From: Meandrina meandrites
Taxonomy: Eukaryota > Cnidaria > Anthozoa > Scleractinia > Meandrinidae
NCBI GenBank assembly: GCA_963693305.1
Contig: OY855904.1
Span: 30,692,724-30,756,723 of the forward strand
Direction: 5' to 3'
DNA length: 64,000 bases
Notes under the pieces: model-generated
Seen by the model: the letters and a program-made list of their open reading frames with translations, nothing else
Told to the model about the DNA's origin: nothing
Databases searched by the model: none
Program-made: the position numbers and the translations under genes
Shown: piece by piece, positions 58,850 to 64,000 of the stretch
How positions within the stretch are numbered: the first letter of the stretch is position 1
Layout of the letters: every line of letters begins with the position of its first letter

Positions 58850-59417
58850 ACATACCCGAAACAACAACAACCGAATTAAACAGACAATAGAATGTGTAAA
58901 AGTTTCTAAGAAAATAGTCAAACTTTGAAAATCTTTTAGAATTAAAATCATGGAAAATATTTTAAATATCTGCTCCTGTTGGCATTTGGAAAGTTTTTAT
59001 TGTGTAAATTTAAAGTCTTCAGAATATCGTCAAACCAGATTATTTATCTTCTGATCTGAGGCTATAATTACTATTGAAAAGAGCAACTATAAAGGCAACC
59101 ATTTACCTAATATATTGTTTTGCCTCCGATATATCAATGATTGCTAGTCACTGCAATGGCTGGTTACTGTCTGCGAAACCTACAAATCAGTCGTGGATAG
59201 AACGAGGTCGCGCCAATCAGGTTCCTTTTACAATGGCGGATTCTTTCTGAGACGAAATCTAATCGTCTCCCTAGTGCCGAAGGGCTCCAGGTGCGATAAT
59301 GAACCCGGAAATTCATGACGTATACATTTCTGATCTATTTGTGGGACCGCGGGGGAATTCCCGGATCTTGTGAAGTCTCGATTCGTTTCACAAAGCGAGG
59401 GGATGGAAAACATCGCG
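58850..59417 (+). promoter_or_regulatory. Array copy 4: promoter and first exon
   Basis: It contains ATACCCGAAACAACAACAA, GGTCGCGCCAATCAGG, GTGCCGAAGGGCTCC, TTCATGACGTATACAT and GATCTATTTGTGGGACCGCG, and ends ACATCGCG/GTGAGT at 59417, as in copy 2. The donor is intact. No matching coding exon follows within the window. TGACGTATAC/TGACGTAA resembles a CRE-type site, but this is only sequence similarity. Confidence 0.55.
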
Positions 59418-59689
59418 GTGAGTATTTTCAAGCATTCATAGAAGAGTTAATCTTGAAGTATCGGAAATATAAAGTCCTCCCTATAGCGATCACATAATGT
59501 TACTTCGGGTAGTAACGATAAAATTAATTGTATTTGAACTGTTTCTGCATGTCTGTATATGTATTACCGAGGAACTGAGACGAAAGAAGTGAAATATGTC
59601 AGCAGCTTCCTTTCGGTTTGTAGCTCGGTCACATGCAGGGAAGACGAGACCCATTTATTACAGTTAAAGTGAAATAAACACACCCCCCA

Positions 59690-59833
59690 CCCCCTCTCTA
59701 GGACCCCAAAATGTGTCCATATCATGAAAAGGTCGTCTGTGTAACACCACCATGTGTGTGGCTGGTAGGGAGCATGTGACAAAGCGTGTGCTTCAAATTT
59801 GGAGAAGAACAGATTAGAATAAGAAGTTGACAA
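59690..59833 (-). pseudogene. Penelope-like reverse transcriptase fragment
   Basis: The minus strand encodes FFSKFEAHALSHAPY, then WWCYTDDLFMIWTHF. The (Y/W)xDD with FMIWTH is the catalytic palm motif C of Penelope-like reverse transcriptases, here YTDD. The similarity stops soon after. It is a short dead fragment without the GIY-YIG part. Confidence 0.65.
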
Positions 59834-60599
59834 ACGAATTCTAAACCCATTGCATTATCAGAACATTTTCTGCGTAACAATCATAACGCTACTGACATGC
59901 ATCTAATTTCTTATTGAGCTCGTTCAATGTAATCGTGACAGTGCAGAGGCGGATCCATAAGGCCCGCCACCCCGCCTTATTTATTCGGAAAAAGCACATT
60001 TTCTCTGAACTGCCGGAATTATCTTCGCAGAATTCAACAGTCATAGTCAAGTCTTCAAAAGCGCCGCCCCCCCTTTAGCTGAAGGTCTCGGCCCGCCAAT
60101 GTAGTGTATGGAAAGAAGAGAAGCATACATCATTGAAAGAGGTCAGACAGTTATACGAAAGACGAAACATGACATTTCTTTGTTTGTGTTATCACTTTTG
60201 TTATGACCAGTATTACTGAGCTCTCAGGGTTTAGGTCATTAATAATTATTTTGTGCAAATTATAGCGCCTTGTAATCGCATTTTTCACATTTTATGTTGT
60301 AGCGTTTCCCTATATTTTTAAATCTCAAACGTTCACGTGTTTCTTTGTTGTTGTTGTTTTTCTAAATGTTACCTATTACTTAAGTTGCGTCACTTAGTTT
60401 TCTGTTATTCACGTGTTACATCGTATTTTAATCTTTAAAGTCATTCTCTGTAACACGTACCCTAGAGAATTATAACAAAGTTTCTTGAGAGGTCCGTAAC
60501 TTTGTTTACTTTTGCGGTGGACACATTGTCTGGATGCTTCAACATTATTGGCCCTTTCAGTTTCAAATTAACATTTTTATTGGTTAATTTAATTCTCAG

Positions 60600-60684
60600 A
60601 GACCCGGATCAAGGTCTGCTGATGCACAGTAATAATACACGTGCATCGCTAACCGATCGCTACTTTGTCCTTGAAAACTTTGAG
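60600..60684 (+). CDS. Candidate internal exon of an unidentified gene
   Basis: An acceptor TTTAATTCTCAG precedes and GAG/GTAAGT follows. The exon encodes DPDQGLLMHSNNTRA, then SLTDRYFVLENFE, which reads like real coding sequence. Phase: one base completes a codon and it ends in phase 0, matching the candidate exon at 60896. No family is recognised. It could be spliced to the array copy 4 first exon. Confidence 0.4.
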
Positions 60685-60895
60685 GTAAGTGTATCCCAGT
60701 ATATTATATTATTTTATGTAGAACTGGCAAGTCAGTAAAAATAAGAAATCAATCAAATACCTCACAAACATGAATAACAGGTGTGATGCGTTAGTACGTA
60801 TTTTTTTTTGTCGTTGCGCTGTCTTGCGAAGAGTAAGCGCTCTCTGTCTGTCATGCAGGAGAAAAAAATGAAGACTACCTTGTCCGTTCTTAAAG

Positions 60896-61082
60896 TTTCC
60901 TTTGTCGTCGTGCACTGATCACGCACTGATTGAACTGAAGATTCAAGATTCCAGTCACAATGAACTGACTTTCGTTAAACCTTTGATATGGTTTGCAGAC
61001 GAATTAAAGTGCCTTCTGTTTTCTGTGAATTGCTCTGATATTGCTACCCGATCTCCAGCCCAGAAGGAACCGATTTTACACG
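60896..61082 (+). CDS. Candidate internal exon of an unidentified gene
   Basis: It runs from an acceptor (CCGTTCTTAAAG) to CACG/GTAAGT and encodes HALIELKIQDSSHNELTF, then PLIWFADELKCLLFSV and a polar tail. The start phase fits the exon at 60600-60684. Another acceptor (GTCTGTCATGCAG at 60858) would give a stop in the joined frame, so I prefer 60896. No domain is recognised and no third exon is found downstream. Confidence 0.35.
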
Positions 61083-61264
61083 GTAAGTCCAGTCTCCTAT
61101 AAAGTACATGTGTTCAGCTAACGAGTGGAACTGCATTTTTATCTCTTTTACACTAGTCAACGGTTTATTGTAATCTGCCTGGTACATTCGCGATTTCCGA
61201 ACAGTTTCAATGTAAGTGGTGCGATTTTTAAACTTATATAACCATCAAATAAATCACTACTAGG

Positions 61265-61835
61265 AGAGTAACATACGACAAACATATGAATAACATATGA
61301 CATATGACAGAAACATATGAATTATGTACACTTTGAAAATACAAAAATTTTCAATAAAAAGTGTATTTTTATGTCAAACATGTGACACATATTAAAAAAC
61401 ATATGAAACATGAGACCTTTGTTGCCAAACATATGATAAAACATGTGACACATATGACACAAGTTTTAAGTGAGAATGCAAACATATGAAAAACATGTGA
61501 CACATGTTACATATATTGCATGCACAATACAAACATATGATAAAACATGTGACACATATGACATAAGTTTTATGAGAAACCCGTGAAAAAACGTGAATTT
61601 TGCAAGGGCTAAATTTTGTCCAAAACTCACAAAATTTAGAACCCGTGAAAAAACCTGTGAATTTCATGACCTATGAAAAAACCTGTGAAAAAACGTGAAC
61701 AAAATATTTAAAACAATTCACTTTTAAAACCTGTACATGTGAATAAACCTGTGAAATAGCCTCTGAAGAAATTTCAAGAAAATTACTCAGAACAAACATG
61801 TGAAAATACCTGTGAATAAACTATCAAGAGCTTTC
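61265..61835. repeat. CATATG / CACATGTG short-motif repeat tract
   Basis: More than a dozen ACATATGA units, with a longer block AACATATGATAAAACATG repeated about 120 bp apart (about 61430 and 61530), pass into a tract of CCTGTGAAAAAACGTGAA-type units. It is a degenerate, composite tandem repeat. Confidence 0.75.
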
Positions 61836-62002
61836 ACTGGAAAAGGAAGACAGTTTAAAACTAATAAAAAAAAAACAGTTTGATTAATTAAGTCAACAAA
61901 AATTGCTGTGATAAATAGGGCGAACATACAGGTGTAAGCCAGGCCATAAAAATTTGAAATACTTTGCAAGTTTTACATGATTTGAACCATTTTGATAATT
62001 GA

Positions 62003-62775
62003 GGCCCGTTCCAAACGCCGCTCCACTCATGTGCCGAACCTAACTCAGTGAGGTTCGACCTTGGAGCAACTTTGGAGCGACAGCTGATTCAAACGGCGTA
62101 TTTGTGTCGAACCTAATTCGCGGAAACAAGTCGTTAACAATAATAATGTTCACTGAACGTCTGCGTTGAGGATGATAAAAGGTTTTTGCAGTCGAAATCA
62201 GCAAACTATTACGCAAGTTTTGCTATAATAATAATATTTCCGGAAAAGCAACTTCATTCCGCGAGATTTATATTATTTAAACTGGTTTTCTCTCGAGAAT
62301 TAGTTTGTAAATGCTAATCTACAAATCTGATCTCACAAATTGGGGAAACAGCAAAAAGGGATTACCACCAAAACAATTTTCCCATGAAGTTCCGCTTCTC
62401 TTGAGCTGAAACATATTAAAAGATAAACAAAATGCGGGTGAGCGAAGTAATTTCCCCGGAATTTTATGCCGTCGTGCTTCATGCATGACTGGGCAGACCC
62501 AGTCACGCCACTCCACTTTAGACCAATCATGAGCGCTGTTACATCGAAAATACATTACAGTAATTCATGTATTAGGTTCGGCACATGAGAAGAACGCCGT
62601 ATGAATCAGCCGCCGCTCCAATGCCGCATAGTGCGGCAGACCCTGCCGAACTTAACGTTGTTTGCCGAACCTAATTAAAACTGCCGGACCAAACTGATTC
62701 AAACGCCGCTCTTCTGCCGTACTTTATTCACCAGTTAGGTTCGGCACACGAGTGGAGCGGCGTTTGGAACGGGCC
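62003..62775. mobile_element. 773-bp TIR element (PIF/Harbinger-like MITE)
   Basis: GGCCCGTTCCAAACGCCGCT and its complement form the ends; the TIRs extend about 45 bp through TGTGCCGAACCTAACT. TGA flanks both sides (62000-62002, 62776-62778). A 3-bp target duplication suggests PIF/Harbinger, though the trinucleotide match alone is weak. The element contains inner copies of CCGAACCTAATT and no transposase. Confidence 0.75.
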
Positions 62776-62989
62776 TGAATTGCATGCAATTGCAACACAT
62801 GTGGTATACATAGCAACCTGTTGAGTTATCATCATGTTGGTATAGATTGGCTTGTGAGTAATGCAAAATTGTAGATGCAAAGGCCAATCTTTGAATCTGC
62901 AAGGTTTACTTGTACAACCAAATCTGGTATGTTCAATATTTCGGCAGGCAAAATGTTGAATTTGTATGATTCATCAGGCCACATCACTC

Positions 62990-63125
62990 ATTTGTAGAGG
63001 GGGGAGGAACAGAATAGGGAGGAGGGGGAAATGGTCCAAAAAACTAGGGAGGAAGGAGAAATCGGGACGAAATTGTAGGGAGGAGGGAGAAAAGGAAATG
63101 TTGGGAGTAGGGAGGAAAGGATGGT
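62990..63125 (+). repeat. Purine-rich GGGAGGA tract
   Basis: Low-complexity G/A DNA with repeated GGGAGGAGGG-like units; no gene. Confidence 0.7.
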
Positions 63126-63237
63126 GGGTGATTTCATAGAATTTATTTTTTTATAATTGCGAGAAAAAAAATCGATTTTTTTGAAATTGCGATTTGGGAT
63201 TTGAGATCGAGAGCGATCCAGACTTCCCCGAGAAAGC

Positions 63238-63348
63238 ATGGAAACAAACTTGAGAAATGGTTACCAACCATCTTTGCTGGTCTGCGCTAAATTTGGAACT
63301 TTCCAGATCATAACAGACCTTCCGGCCTTCCGATCCGCGGTTTACAAG
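63238..63348 (+). CDS. Candidate first coding exon of a gene leaving the window
   Basis: The ATG at 63238 opens METNLRNGYQPSLLVCAK, then FGTFQIITDLPAFRSAVYK, ending at AAG/GTACGT in phase 0. The composition is protein-like and the donor is good. No family is recognised and no second exon is identified before 64000, so this is a weak call. Confidence 0.3.
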
Positions 63349-64000
63349 GTACGTATTAAGACGTTTATGGTCCTCTATCTGGCGCTTAGAAATGTCATAA
63401 CACGTTATATTATGTCTTATTGAAATCTTTATTCTCTAAAGTTCAAAGCTTTTAAAATATTCTGGACGAATTCAAACGCCGCTGCAAAAAATCACACACG
63501 GTTCACTAAGCTTTCTCAGTTGTGGAAAACAATGTGCTTTTACTTTTATTGGTAGCGTTAATTTAAATCCAGTCAGGTCCAGTTAGACAGTTAGTTCAGC
63601 TAGTTTCTAGCACATTACAAAAATACTCAAAGAGTTTGCCTTTCGAAGTTTGGATCCTAGTATTCATTGAAGAACTCGGTGTGTTTGGTCTCTTTGGTGC
63701 GCCTTTGTTGGAAATTCGAAACTGTTTCAAATTAAATCTGTTCACCGGGCGCGCGATAGAACCGAAGAATAATCTCATTATGACCATTATTCCATAAAAA
63801 AAATTATCTCGAGGCAAAACAAAATAAACTTACGGCAATATTAAATAGTATCGCGAGCATCTTTATAGTTTTGCTTACTAGAGAAACGTCAATATTTCGT
63901 GGTATCCATGGCTAGCCGCAGCCTTAGGTCTGTCGGCATCCCAAATATGTGGAAAATTGACCAGAAGTCTATTGTTTAGGTCATTGACCCGTAGGCCGTT
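63349..64000. other. Right end of window
   Basis: No further exon, RNA gene or clear mobile element is recognised in these 650 bp. Confidence 0.4.

Noticed and set aside
1..64000. CRISPR arrays, operons or bacterial-style regulatory sites
   Set aside because: The window is clearly animal nuclear DNA; the repeats seen lack regular spacer structure.

Overview
This is animal nuclear DNA: spliced genes with GT-AG introns, LTR and Penelope-like retroelements, tRNA-derived SINEs and many terminal-inverted-repeat (TIR) DNA elements. The TE mix, the cnidarian-looking Ty3/gypsy-type element and the protein matches suggest a cnidarian, probably a stony coral. That assignment is inference from family recognition, not a search.

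Layout. (1) 60-3234 (+): the last four exons of an ANKLE1/LEM-3-like GIY-YIG endonuclease gene, whose 5' part lies left of the window. (2) 5375-10815: an LTR retrotransposon with two identical 167-bp LTRs, an open pol frame and a broken gag. (3) 11.8-22.2 kb: three paralogous genes (two -, one +) for small proteins of unknown function that all begin with an MG-Cys-S/T6 acylation-type N-terminus. Between them lie SINEs, a Penelope-like element (PLE) scrap and a TIR element carrying a RecQ-like helicase scrap. (4) 22.56-24.36 kb: a PLE in inverted-repeat configuration with a GIY-YIG domain, split by an 826-bp TTAA-flanked element. (5) 26880-42751 (+): a complete 15-exon sorting nexin SNX1/SNX2 gene (494 aa) whose introns hold several DNA transposons, including one nested in another. 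(6) 43.2-59.4 kb: a tandem array of a multi-pass membrane protein gene of unknown function. It holds one intact gene (CDS 47767-48669), one pseudogene split by about 2.2 kb of repeat DNA, and two further promoter/first-exon copies, with a Polinton/adintovirus-type DNA polymerase B remnant in between. (7) 59.5-64 kb: a PLE reverse-transcriptase scrap, two or three isolated candidate exons of unidentified genes, a short-motif repeat tract and a 773-bp TIR element.

The two recognisable housekeeping genes (DNA-cleaving nuclease, retromer-associated sorting nexin) are unrelated neighbours. The lineage-specific material is the dually acylated-type paralog trio and the tandem membrane-protein array. 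The most interesting mobile signal is a pair of TIR elements with TAG(T/C)CT ends and 9-bp target duplications, both carrying the ATP-binding region of a RecQ-like helicase.
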